A stretch of DNA of 64,000 nt from Flabesymbios commensalis. Lineage: Eukaryota; Annelida; Polychaeta; Terebellida; Flabelligeridae. This document shows positions 52,401 through 64,000 of the stretch, in pieces. The stretch covers positions 2,186,476 through 2,250,475 of the forward strand of contig OZ024916.1 of NCBI GenBank assembly GCA_964017125.1. The letters run 5' to 3'. Every line of letters starts with the position of its first letter. Positions within the stretch are counted from its first letter, which is position 1. Below the pieces are notes generated by a model. That model was not told where the DNA came from. It did not search any database and saw nothing but the letters and a program-made list of their open reading frames with translations. The position numbers were made by a program, and so were the translations under genes.

Positions 52401-54900
52401 CATATAATCGATCTAATGTCTCTAAAATTGAGTGTTTAGCCCTAATTGTTATCATCTTTCGATCTAAATTAGTATGAAGTGGAAATTGTAAATAGCTGAG
52501 AGAAATGTATCTGCACTGTCTCCACTTGCACTGTTGTGGTATTTCTATGTTACATATGGATAATGAGTTGTGGTATATGGAATTAACATATGATTTTTTA
52601 TATTTTATTTCTTTGACGTTAGGGTCTTGTAAAGAGTTCACCCGAATAATTCACATCATGCATGTGACCTGATCTGACAAAATGAATCGCACGTCATTAT
52701 TTAAATATTGGAGATATTAGCATATCCTGAATCTAAACAAAGTTGCCTTTAATAAATGTATTGTAAAATGTAGGTGCAGATTATTGAAGGATTAATATTA
52801 TTACATTTCCACAGCTGGCCTGTAAATCCATTAATCTAAGATTGTATCTGTGAGTTGATATATAGGTTTACTGCGGTTATGTCATTATTTGTCACTCTGT
52901 GGCCTCCATTAAATAAGTAAAATAACTTTAGTAGGACTTAGAAATAAGGGCATGGGGTGATAGTCTTGATTTCACACTTACAACTAATATACATGCCTTA
53001 TTAGAATAATCGTATACTATTATCCACTCCATGATAGCATGCCAAAATATTGATATTTTAGTGTAAATTTAATTTTAGAGTAAAATGGTTATTGTTTATA
53101 AACTTTTCGTACTCCTGGAACTGGAGTTTATTTTTCAAGTGGACCCTCATGAGCAACCACTAGACGCCGCATAATAAAATTTGGTAGGCTACATAGCCCT
53201 CAGGGCTTTAATGTGGCATATTTGAAGGATGACATCAAGGTCATTTGAATGTCAAGCAGCTGATTTTTTGAAGAAATTACAAATTTTCCAGTTTACCATA
53301 GGATTTGTGTTATGGGGAAGTAGGCTACCATACATGTCCTGAGACTTTAATGAACATATGTGGAACATTCTAATATTCGTACCAAGGCAATCGGGCAACA
53401 ATATAATATAATTGATTTACTGTTGGACCCTCGTCTGTGACTCTGGCCAAATATTGATACAACATCGGATTTATGTCTCTTTTCGTTTACTGGGACATTT
53501 TTACATGCATGCAACAATCTACACTGACTTATCAGTGAGTGTCACAGTACGTCACATACGGAGATTTTTTGTATAATTTGCTATTAAGAAACATCAGGGG
53601 TCTCTGTCGTCTGTGACATCACCACCTGCCAACCAGCAATTCATAAAATTGCACAAGCCGTGAGGTACACCCAGTGCGCGACACCCCACAAGCCTGTTAT
53701 TAAATATAGAGGGTATCCAAGAGTGTGCTACTTTCAATGTATCTATAATTATTTTAATAAACTTTTTGAATCATGAACAAAGCACAATTTTTACTATATG
53801 CTGTATATATCCGTATATATTCAGCCTAGATATTTTCATCTCATTTTTCAGAAGTGTCAATTCTTATAACATGAATTGGATCATTTTGCACTCTGTGAGG
53901 CGACCATTCCAAAAATAGTCTGGGCTTTTCACACATCTAGATGCGACAGTACAATCAGTGGCTGTGACCCCTGCTGGTGATTATTAGCTAGTCGGGAGAT
54001 GAAGACCAGTGTATGAATTACAGACACTGGCGAAACAAGTGAAGCAACAATCCCACTCTCAGTAACTGGACGAATTAAATGTATTTAATTACAGTGTTTA
54101 ACATCATACTATATTTCTCTCTAACTTAACCCACAAAACGCCAAATTCCAACTAGGGCCAAAGGCCGCCTGTGGTTGGGGCTGAGGGATGTGACATATTA
54201 TATGTGACCATTTCAATACAAAGACGAGGCCTTGAGCTAATGTTCCTTCAATGACGGGTCAGCGTCATACACAGTGGACCAATATTGAAATTAGCCGAAT
54301 ATTAGGCCCTACTGTTAGGGTGGGGCTTCCACCATAGGGCTCATATCCCGAATTACAAAACAGACACCTATGCTATATGTGACCTGGAAGGCCTACAGGT
54401 ATAGACCCTACTTTGCAGGGGTGAGCATGTGAAAATTTAAAGATTATGACTCCAGTGTCGGAAACCTGCGCTGTGGCGGCATCACAGCCAACACACGCGC
54501 TGACACGTGAAATTCACTTAATACAGTCTCAATACTGGACCAGCATCTCAACAGCTGGTACAACATTGAAATGACGTTAGGGTAAAGTAACCTGTCTGCA
54601 CGGGGATGCTTTGACTTGCAAACGCCGCACGCATATCGGATAGGCCTATAGACATGATAGACGTATGACACAAAATATATTATGCCCTATTCATGACATT
54701 CATTGATGTAGGGTCTATAAATAACAAAGAGATCAATTGGGCCTACACGATTAGGCCCTATAAGGGTGACTCAGATTGGTTGTGGGTCGAGAGGGTTGTG
54801 GGTCGAGGGGCTATGGGTCGAGCGTTGTGGTTCGAGGGGGATATGAAGGTAACCCTAAGTATTACACAATATCAGCTAAGGCCTAAGCAAAATTGTGACA
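49430..54900. other. Upstream of U2SURP, no gene recognised
   Basis: It contains a CCCAGCAAACAC-family remnant at about 49565-49668, an AAAGTTACCCC hairpin region at 50010-50050, a locally GC-rich patch at 50800-50990, an ACTTGAAGTTGTG-type hairpin at 52054-52106 and a GACA microsatellite at 51541. The U2SURP promoter should lie just right of 49430, but I see no distinctive element. Confidence 0.4.
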
Positions 54901-54917
54901 GTGTAGTGGTAGTATAC

Positions 54918-55021
54918 CAGCAAACACGATCGAGATGTTGAACCAATGTTGGGTTAAGGTTGGGCCAGCGTCGCAGACATTAAAAGAACGATAATCCGTC
55001 ATTGGATCTCGTGTTTTCTGG
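54918..55021. mobile_element. CCAGCAAACACGA-family MITE
   Basis: It begins CCAGCAAACACGATCGAGATG, has a centre GGGCCAGCGTCGCAGACATT and an inverted right half ending CTCGTGTTTTCTGG. Confidence 0.65.
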
Positions 55022-55129
55022 ACTTTGTCCAATAAGCCGTAGGCTGCGATAGCTGTCTGACGTAACTGCAATGATATTGCAGCTTCCATACATAGATGAT
55101 CTTGTCATCCCGGTGTGAAGTCTGAAAAT

Positions 55130-55530
55130 ATACCCCCCCCCCTCCTCCCAGATTATACCCGGGTAGATTGTGGGCACCCCAGAATCTACTCCGGGGTAGA
55201 TCCTGAGCAATAGCCCCAGGGTAGATTACAGTGGCTCCCAGAATCTACCCCTCCCTCCCAGGATCTATCCCCCTTTATTGTGCTTGTGAAGTGTATTTGG
55301 CTCCCAGAATCCACCCCTCCCTCCCAGAATATATAGGCCTACCCCTCTTTTCAACAACTATATGCGACCCTCCCGGAATCTATCCCTCCCCCCCAGAATA
55401 TACCCCTCCTTTCAACAACTATATGCGACCATCACAGAATCTACCCCTCCCCCCAGAATATACCCCTCCTTTCAACAACTCTATGCGACGCTCCCAGAAT
55501 CTACCCCTCCTTCCCAGAATATACCGGTAA
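55130..55530 (+). repeat. Minisatellite, 60-61 bp unit
   Basis: The word TCAACAACTATATGCGAC recurs at 55351, 55412 and 55472. Shorter CCCAGAATCTACCCCTCC units fill the left part. The frames across it are repeat artefacts rich in PSRIYPS-like words. Confidence 0.8.
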
Positions 55531-55759
55531 CCGGCCTTTCCAACAAACACAGCACATTGTCTCTGTGTCGTGTGAACGCTGACCCAGCGTCCACAACGCT
55601 GGCCCAACATTAAACCATCACATGCTAAATGTGTTGTTTTCCCAGTAGTCAGCAGCATGATGTAGACCTGTTGTGAGGATACAGTAGGCATATGCACAGC
55701 AGTCTGGCGGCAAAGAGTGCTTGAGCACATGGTGTGTATGTATAATAATGTTGAGGAGC

Positions 55760-57000
55760 GGCAAATCTCCAGAAGAGCTCTATTTCTTGGTGTTTTTTCA
55801 AACAAAAATAAACATTGTTTAACTTTGATTTTCCATTAGTACAGGTTCTTAGGTGCCAGGAACTGCAATCCGTTGGGTGTGCATCGTTGCTCATAGCATT
55901 CTAAAACGCGATTTTATACATGGGGGTGTATGATTTTTCACAAAATCGAAAAAATTGAGAAAATTACTTAAATTCGTGTCCTGACCTTAATAGTGGTCCA
56001 AATTCAACATTCAACATAAGTACCATATGTTTGTAATGACATATACTTAATGACATAAGTACCTGTTTGTAATGACACCCTGTAGTCGTGTAAGCAATAC
56101 CCTCACATAGACATGCTCTTTAACCACTACAGTAGATAAATTATAAATTATTTTCAATTTTTTGTTTGTTTCAGGTTTGAGAATGTTTATTTTAACATTC
56201 TGTGTCTGATTGTGATGTTCTCGTGACTTAAATATGCAGTATTATTGTAGCCCTATACATTAGCTTAGCCATAATATTTCATTTGTATATCTGTGAATTA
56301 TATTGAGTTCTCAAGATATGAAATAGTGACCTTACCCCTCTACATCCCAATTCAGCTCAGTTATCATACAATTGTAGAAACTCATTGATTTAAATATTTC
56401 CAAGTGTTCCAATCAATATAATTAAACTTGTAAAGAGTTTTTCTGCGTACTGAGACATTTGACATTTTCAAACAAAAATAAAAACATATTTTCTAAGGTT
56501 CTTAGGTGTCAGGAATTGCAAACTGTTTTGTGTGCATCCGTGTGAATCACTTTCAAAATTGCGAGTTTATTATTAGAAGATAAATGAGATTCATAAAAAA
56601 ATGTTACTGGTCCAAATTCAGCCATTGAAGTTTCAAAATATCTGGAATCTTTAGAATTAGCCTACATTAGGAATACTCATTACCACATTATTTTCAGATA
56701 ATGGGGGAAATGGGCTATTTTTTCATCCATCTATTTTGTTTTACTTTTCAGATTGCTGTGACTGATTTTCAGGCTTTATGGCTAAGCTGTGCATTATTCT
56801 TGTAGCCCTATCTTTTGGCGTTACAATAGGAATAATTCTATATATCTGTGAATGATATTGAGCTCTCAAGGTATGAAATAGTGCCCCCCTCCCCCTGAAT
56901 TCAAAGTTGTTCCAATAATCATAATATTTGAGATACTCACTGATTTATACATTTGCGGTGTACAGCGCAATAAAATTTAAACTTATATACATGTTTTTCT
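55760..57000 (+). repeat. Dispersed repeat of about 600 bp in two tandem copies
   Basis: Copies at about 55795-56440 and 56465-57000 share TTTTCAAACAAAAATAAA, GGTTCTTAGGTGnCAGGAA and, later, ATCTGTGAATnATATTGAG and CTCAAGnTATGAAATAGTG. An inverted third copy lies at about 61200-61690. It is non-coding with no recognised ends. Confidence 0.65.
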
Positions 57001-57326
57001 GTATGCTGAGTAATTTCCAATATGGTCAGTTTTTATGATACACAAGGTGATGTTGTCAAAATTCCACCATGGCCGCTATTTTTACAAAAGTTAAGGGACC
57101 CATCACTGGCTCGTAAATCGTTGCAGCCATTCGAACATCGCTATCGAATCATCTCCGAGTATAAACTATGGTATGAAACTCCCATATTATCAGCCGTAAT
57201 GGTCTCTTAAAACAGTGCAATCCGTAGAAAAAAATGAATGATATACAGATGATGACATAAGGGTGGGATGATGGGGCATGGTGGATTATTGAAATGTATC
57301 TCAGATCAATTTAATGCTAAGACACT

Positions 57327-57459
57327 ATGGTCTTTCGAACAGCTCCGCTATCCAAGGGTCGAATAGTCTCAACCAGGGGTCTGGCCGGACGAATGGTTGC
57401 CAACTGGTGGCTTCGTCACTCTCAAGCGCAAGCATTTATTCGTACGGAAGCTCATGAGA
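57327..57459 (+). CDS. Candidate first exon of an unidentified plus-strand gene
   Basis: The ATG at 57327 has a strong context (A at -3, G at +4). The frame of 44 codons plus one base includes MVFRTAPLSKGRIV, GLAGRMVANWWL and QAFIRTEAHE, and runs into a strong donor GAGA|GTAAGT. The composition is protein-like and basic. No downstream exon was found and I do not recognise it. Confidence 0.25.
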
Positions 57460-57617
57460 GTAAGTAACCTACATTCAGCCGATGTGGGAATCCGCCCAAA
57501 TATAATAGCCAGAGTAATCAGGTCATGAAGGCTGTAGCTTCTTCCTAGCCTAGTGATGCTAACTTCTTAATGAGCTGCCCCATGTGGGAACGAAAAATAC
57601 CATTAGCCTACTTTTAC

Positions 57618-57798
57618 CATCCAAGTTACCCAAAGTAGGACTGCTGGTTTCTGGGACATAACTGACATTTGGAATAACTACTGAAGCACCTCTACCTGAT
57701 TTGCTACTTTCTAAGGCATGCATGCCTACGTGTGATCGTAGACCTCTAGATATGGACAACCAACAGGCGCGAGATAATCGTGAACTTGCGGCGCGCAT
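57618..57798 (-). CDS. Candidate first exon of an unidentified minus-strand gene
   Basis: The 60-codon frame starts MRAASSRLSRACWLSISRG, which resembles a mitochondrial presequence (Arg/Ser/Ala-rich, no acids), and ends NVSYVPETSSPTLGNLD before a donor GATG|GTAAAA. The SYV...TSS..LG pattern weakly recalls the start of ACSF2-type acyl-CoA ligases, but no other exon of such a gene is visible to the left. Confidence 0.2.
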
Positions 57799-60700
57799 GC
57801 GCGTCTAGAAAAAGGAATAACTGCTTTCCGGTCTACCTTTCATGCTGTCTATTTATGTTTTTTATCGGCTCTATAGGCGAGTGATTTAGGCTATTTTGTC
57901 ACTATAATTTAAATTACTGAACCAACTAATTGTTCAAAATAATGTAATTTTTTATGTTTATGCTAAATATATACATTAAAAACAATGACAATTGAGGTTT
58001 AAAATTTAAATTAGACGCCAAAGTGAACCTGTTTCAAACTTGACTGTAGGGATCACTAAGCCAGCATGTCAGTAGACCTTAATTCGTACAATTGTCATAT
58101 TGCACTTAATACATGTATAGACGTCAAATTATAGGTGTATTGGACATGGTGTGTATACGTCTATGATCTATGTCCACATATTTTCACGGGGGAAGGATAC
58201 TTTATGGGCTTGGATGTTTTATTCTTGTTGTAATATTTAAATACTTTTGATTATGAAGCAGAAGGAACTATTATAATGTATTCATTTATCGAATACATTT
58301 GTTACGATTTGAAAGATATTGATATTAATAATTAATTTGACTTTGATTGAAATTGTGATCAACACAATGTTTACATACCCATAAAAAACGATCAAAAAGC
58401 ACATGATTGACAGTTTACAGCGGAAGTAAACTATCCCTTTTCTCGCCAATTCTTGCAGACGGAAGCTCATACACATCAATCAGTGTCGTGAGATTTCAAG
58501 TCGGTTGTCCATTCCCTCGATGTCTATGGTGTGATTCATGCCACTAAATCCAGTTTGCTCATTGTGTTGCTGATGGTGTTGTCTCATTGTCACGACGACT
58601 GTGTTTAATCTGTCACCTTAAGCGGTATTGTTGTTGTCGTCTTTCAAGGTCTTCTTACTTTCTGGCACTGATACCTTGTCTTCTTTTAGATCTAGCTTGA
58701 GCTTTCATAAGTTTGGATTCGACTTTCTATAGACTCAGCCTTCAACAGAATGTCTTTTCTGCTATAGTTTTAAAATTAGTTGGAACACTGCTGAGGTATG
58801 GAAATTATCACCGCTGACCAATCAATATGATGACATCTCCCTGTATATTGTGCAGTCACTTCTGCATTCGAAGAATTACAGTCAGTTGAGTCAGCTTGCT
58901 TCTGCACACTGAATAATCTTGAGAAGAGCTGGCAGTAATCTTTCAGCACTTCTCAGCACTTTAAACATCTGGAAACATTGCCATGCTTGTAGACATAGGA
59001 ACACTGAAAAGTGGACCAGACGTTTTTTTTCTATAGCTGCTGGTTATTAGGCCAACAAACACCACTTCGTTCTTTTTGATGTTACGTCATTTACCGGTAG
59101 GTCAGCTTACTCTATTGGAAACGGTTTCCCTTTCAATACTGCTTGCATTCTTTAGACCTTCTCATCAAAAGCCGTCACGGCAGGTGAAATTGCTGGTAAT
59201 AGCTATATCCTTAATACTTGATATGACCTAATACACTACTTTTAAATGCTGCTGGTCAAGGAACATCATTTACCTCATGGTGAAGCAATTTAATTCCGAA
59301 GCGGATCGGAACAATGCTACCATTGACAATTGTTTCAAGAGAGCTGCAGGTCCCCCATACCTGCTCTTCTTTGACACATATACACGACGTTTAAATGACT
59401 GGATCTTGGAATAACGCCACCTTTCACATACTGAGACACTTGCAGCCTCTCAAGGCTGGGATAAGATTTTGAGATGTTAATTGTATGATATGCCGATGAT
59501 ATTATCGTGGTCAGCAACATTGTGTACCATGGAATTGATACCAATGACATGTTTTATTATAGAGACATATTTATTAGTAGCGATGCTGGGACTGCATAAT
59601 CAAGAAATATAGCATGGAGTGTTTTCTTTAAATTATGTTTCAACATGTCACGTCATATTATTTCAGCAAACTTCGCCTTTGGATAACAAAATTTTATGTG
59701 TTAGCTTGTGGGATAAATTTTTCTATATTCTTTTTAAATGTCAGGACATATAACCCTCTTTGATGCGCTTCAGCTCAAAGACGGGTGGGTGGATAACAGT
59801 TATTTGGTAATAATCAAGTCAAAATGTACACTTTTTCAGCATTGTCACTCATTCCACTGATAATCTTCAGTCTTTACCTGGATGATAATGCAGACAAAAA
59901 AACAGGAGTGAGTTTCAGAATTTTTAAAAATGCAGACAGTTAATCTCTGAGTAGACCTAGCTGACATTATCCACATACCCTGTTAAACATCCCAGCGATT
60001 GAACTCTGTGAGAGAGCTGGGCCAAGTGTAGTTGAAATTATAATTATATGCCCTTGTTGTAAAAGTGATCCATCTTAAATTGTACCAGCCGATGCGGCTC
60101 CGCCAGTTCTGGCACGTCAGGAGAGACAATGTCTACATTACAACTCCTCTCACCAGAAAGGGAACATAGGTCACTAATTAATCAGATGTCTCACTTTCAT
60201 TTATCGGCTCATGATAAACGCCACCAGGCAAGCGCTAGGCACCAGTACCACAGTTCAGCCAGAGCATATATGGCTGACTGTCGAAAATAGATACTTTTAT
60301 ACCTCTCACTAAACTCGTCGTTTAAGCCCCATAAATTAACAGTTATTGCTATGTGCTTCAAAATAGCGACACAGCCATGCAAATAGACAATATTGAAAAG
60401 TTCAATAAATGTCCGAAATGCATTATAGTTAGCTGAATTGTGATCAAATGCCTACTGGAGTGTATTCAAATTAGAACAAACAAATTCAGAATATATACAA
60501 GCATAATTTGATGCATACTGTATATAAAAGTATAATTTGATACCAGTATCACTGAAATAGATATTATTTGAGAGAGAAAATTGTTATGCGATAGCATCTG
60601 GCACTAGAAAAGGGAATTTGAGGTACCAGAAGAATATACAATTTGACACCAATATCATTCAAACCGGCTAAGAAGATCCATATTTGTGAGAAAAAATGGT

Positions 60701-60800
60701 ACCTTCTTGGCTTTCAAAATTAGGAAAAACTAACGCGGCGTACAAAACAGATATAGTTTAACACAAAGATCACACAAGTCACATAATTCATTTTATGAAG
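57799..60800. other. No recognised feature
   Basis: No open frame or repeat family could be identified. 58460-59560 has more even base composition than its flanks and may be an old decayed sequence, but I cannot classify it. Confidence 0.4.
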
Positions 60801-60809
60801 AAGTACATT

Positions 60810-61010
60810 TGGCGGCCATCTTAAAAAATGGCCGCCATCTTGGATTCTAAGAGTATTAAAATAAACTCGACATGTAAGACAACTAATGTTTTGACACTAA
60901 AATGAATCAAATACATGAATTAGCTCCCTATTTATTAGAAAATTGGTAATTAGAAATTCCTTTGGTGGCCATCTTGAAAAATAGTCGCCATCTTGGATTT
61001 TCCATTGGCT
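60810..61010. repeat. GGCCGCCATCTTGGATT repeats
   Basis: GGCGGCCATCTT and its near-copies occur at about 60811, 60830, 60967 and 60985 as two pairs about 155 bp apart. They share the CCATCTTGGATT word with the 13.3-16.0 kb repeat. The word also resembles a YY1 site (CCGCCATnTT). Confidence 0.55.
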
Positions 61011-61711
61011 AGCTGTCGTATGGAATGCCAAAGCATACTCTTAAGAACCATCATGCCAAATTTTACTTCCAAATTGTTGTTAGTTGCTCCACAGTAACAG
61101 TTGGAACACATTTCAAGAGCAAAATTAAGATATGCTGTTATACTCGGCCGGAATAGTAATTTAGGGGGGGGGGTACATAAACGCACCCTGAAGGTTCAGT
61201 TATCTTGAAATATCTTTGCGTGAATTTTTTTTTGAAGGTTTTTGGGTATGAGAATTTGAAAATACAACTTCAGGGCATATACACCTTTAAAAATGTCAAA
61301 TATATTGACATTGCTACATTTTTAAATCTAAAACAATAAAATAGGTCAAAACATACCCATTTCACAAAATATAAGAGTTATTTTGGAGCCTATGTCTTTT
61401 TAATGCCTATAACGTGACTCAGTGTGTCATTCTAGACAATTTGGTAGGTGAATGGGTGAAATTTGACCAATATTAAGGCCCTGACATGAATTTAAGTGAT
61501 TTTCAACATTTATTGATATATTGCATACCCTGTCTCAATTTTGAAGGTTATGCACAAGGCTGCACACGAAACGGATTGCAGTTCCTGAAACCTAAGATTA
61601 TACACTAACAGAAAATCGAGGCTAGCCAATGTTTATTTTTGTTTGAAACAACACCTCTCTTTTGGCGATTTGCCGCTCCTCTAATGTAGCCTACGTGTCC
61701 AACAGACTCAC

Positions 61712-62031
61712 AACATGATTTCCTGTCGGCCAATTGTCTGTGACATTGGCATAGCATTGTATTGGCATTGGGTCAAAGCATCGTAGTTGCTGGGTATGTA
61801 TTCAGTGTTGTCTTGGCCCCTGCGGCAAGAACACAACCCCCCTGGTCAGTTCCTTAACAATTGACCCAATGCTGTTTAAATGTTGGCGCAGCGTCTTCAG
61901 CAGCGGCCAATACATATTAAAACATCATTTTGGATCAATGATTCTTGTTTGCTAGCCCAATGTCGGGATTACGTTGGCCCAACGTCTACGACACTGACCC
62001 AACATTGAACCAACGCCTCGTGTCTGATGGG
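61712..62031. mobile_element. Three consecutive CCCAGCAAACAC-family MITE copies
   Basis: Degraded copies at about 61712-61796 and 61849-61952 are followed by 61953-62031, which retains GGCCCAACGTCTACGAC. They represent clustered insertion or local amplification. Confidence 0.5.
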
Positions 62032-62526
62032 ATTGTGGGCTCTGGAGGGGTGGTGAGACTGACCTCATTCTCCAAGGCTAATTAATATTCATGATCACCC
62101 AGCCCTCTCACACATAACAAAATATGGCACGGGTCTACTATAGATAAAAATGGACCATTTCAAAAGTCCATACAGTCAGATGTGAAATCGTGTGAAGATG
62201 CTTATTGTATCAGGAATATTTGAGGCCACCCCCGGAAATGGTCTTTTCATGAATGAAATGCGCCTGTCTACAGGTTTTATGAATGACGTGACGTCACTTT
62301 TTGTCCCAAAGTTGTGTTTAGACAACCATAACAAGGTGACTGTGGCCAATGGCCCCACCCACAATAAAAAAAGACAGTACTAGCTTATATCACAATAAAA
62401 CAATGTATTATGGATATATATATACATGTTTTTTATTCAGACTTAGCAACTTACAAACATTTCTAACAAGTATACCATCTTGTTTTCAAGTATAATCAGC
62501 TGGCCAATACATATATATACATATTT

Positions 62527-62614
62527 AGCATAGCAGCTGCATTTTTAATGTACACATACATATATATATATATATACATAAATATGTGTATATTAAAAAT
62601 GCAGCTGCTATGCT
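62527..62614. repeat. 32-bp stem hairpin with AT-repeat loop
   Basis: Arms 62527-62558 and 62583-62614 are complementary with one mismatch (AGCATAGCAGCTGCATTTTT and its complement). The loop is mainly a TA dinucleotide run. Confidence 0.8.
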
Positions 62615-63800
62615 ATGCTTCTCGCCTAGTCTTTATTTTTTATGTATTGGTTGAACATACACAATGTTTAGACACCAGCTCAATGAAAAATGAATAAATG
62701 ATACAAGATGAATAGTTACATATTACATTGTAGCAAACATAAATGGACATCAATTATTTTTTACAAAATACCTGACACACTCAATATGGCTACAACGTGT
62801 ATCATTTTGTCATCTGCATTAATAAGTGAACAGTAAACGGTAATCAAGCAAATAAATGTTTTTAGAAAACATCAAAATTTTACTTAGTAATAAAAAAAGT
62901 ATACAGTCTAGTCAGAGATATTTGATTTTCGATACAAAAAAATAAATAATATAAAGAAAACCCCTCTTAAAGCTATATATTCGCGTACATTTTTTGGATT
63001 CAATATTACACCATAAGCTATAGTAAGGCATATCATAACGTTGGGGCTAGATTGGGTTGTGAAGAATATTAAATTTACAAAGTTTTACACCTAAAAAGTA
63101 GCCAAATAAACATAATAATTTGAATACATTCCTTTCACGAATTAGTTTTCTTCTGATTTTTCAATACATATACTCCAAAACAGTAGCTTCACTCAATGAA
63201 ATTTGAACTGTTATTTTTTCAGTATATTTTAGATAAGCACTATTTACAATTTAAATGAATTTGCATAGTAGATGTGAGTTGTGAAATAAATATGGAGGAA
63301 GTTTAACCCACCCTTTTTATCCATGCTGTATAAATTACAAGTGCTGATTTTTTTTCAGAAAATGTCTAAAATAACAACTTAAATTGATTTACAAGATGGT
63401 ATATAGCAGGTGGTAATATAAAACTACCTTCAAACTGTTTCGCAAATGTGCTAATGACTAGTGTTTTATGGTACAAGGTTGAAAAATATATCCATAACAT
63501 GCCACAGCTGCAATCAGATTTATTTGCTCAAACAGCAATAAAATTTATTTTTTGCGCGCAAAATTATACACAGTAAACCTACACAGTATCTTTCTTAGAT
63601 CATACTTATATGAAGAATGGTTTTAAATCACATATTGATCATGATGGCATATTTGTACATACATTACCGGTATATATACAATTTTTAAAAATGCTTTATT
63701 GAACAACAATATAATAAATAATAAGCTTGCTGTGCTGTATATCTCATTCATTTGTAACTAGAATTGCTGATGCAATTTCCGGCTTGCTGACGCGAAATAT

Positions 63801-63909
63801 CCTAGCAAACACGATACATTTAGCCAATGTTGTTTGTGTGCTGGCCCACCGTCTGCGACGCTGGCCCAACATAGAAACAGCATTGATTAAAAGTATCGTG
63901 TTTGCTGAG
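63801..63909. mobile_element. CCTAGCAAACACGA-family MITE
   Basis: The left end CCTAGCAAACACGATACATT and right end ATCGTGTTTGCTGAG are inverted, with a centre CCCACCGTCTGCGACGCTGG. Confidence 0.7.
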
Positions 63910-64000
63910 ATGTATACTTATAAAAAATAAATTACTCAAAAATTAAATTATTGACTGGTCTACCACAATGTATTCATATAGTAATTAGAAAATGTAAACC

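Noticed and set aside
55231-55613. Proline-rich open frames of 83 to 128 codons
   Set aside because: They are produced by the 60-bp minisatellite and repeat with its period.
58460-59560. Possible decayed coding sequence
   Set aside because: No recognisable motif or open frame of useful length, so it was left unclassified.

Overview
This is a 64 kb piece of animal nuclear DNA. It is AT-rich, its genes are split by introns of about 0.3 to 7 kb, and the spaces between exons are crowded with short non-autonomous DNA transposons. Two conserved bilaterian genes are recognisable. Their proteins are clearly related to human ones, but the compact introns and the kinds of repeat point to an invertebrate, probably marine. 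I cannot name the phylum.

Layout. 1-5.3 kb is repeat-rich: a GTTGTTTTCGGTA motif cluster, two fold-back elements, a GC-rich repeat family in both orientations, and a 5'-truncated LINE inserted into a tandemly duplicated block. 5.35-10.25 kb (+) is a four-exon DIPK2A-type divergent protein kinase gene (435 aa). 10.3-19.0 kb is intergenic and full of MITEs and tandem repeats, including a nearly identical 136-bp direct repeat pair. 19.0-49.4 kb (-) is a complete 25-exon U2SURP (SR140) gene. Every exon junction keeps phase and the exons sum to 3,150 nt (1,049 aa plus stop). Its 7 kb first intron holds a tandem satellite of about 385 bp that carries nuclear-receptor-like AGGTCA direct repeats, and a possible plus-strand first exon behind an RFX X-box-like site. 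49.5-64 kb has no gene I can identify: more MITEs, a 60-bp minisatellite, a dispersed repeat in tandem and inverted copies, and two weak candidate first exons near 57.5 kb.

How it fits together. The two genes are convergent. DIPK2A is a secretory-pathway kinase-like protein. U2SURP is a nuclear U2 snRNP-associated splicing factor. They are not obviously linked in function, yet their human orthologues lie within about 1 Mb of each other on chromosome 3q23-q24, so the linkage looks ancient. The most unusual signals are the DR5-spaced AGGTCA array, a GC-AG intron and a triple NAG acceptor in U2SURP, a tandem pair of CTCF-like sites in a U2SURP intron, and several families of TTAA-flanked mini-elements that each carry a different strong hairpin.
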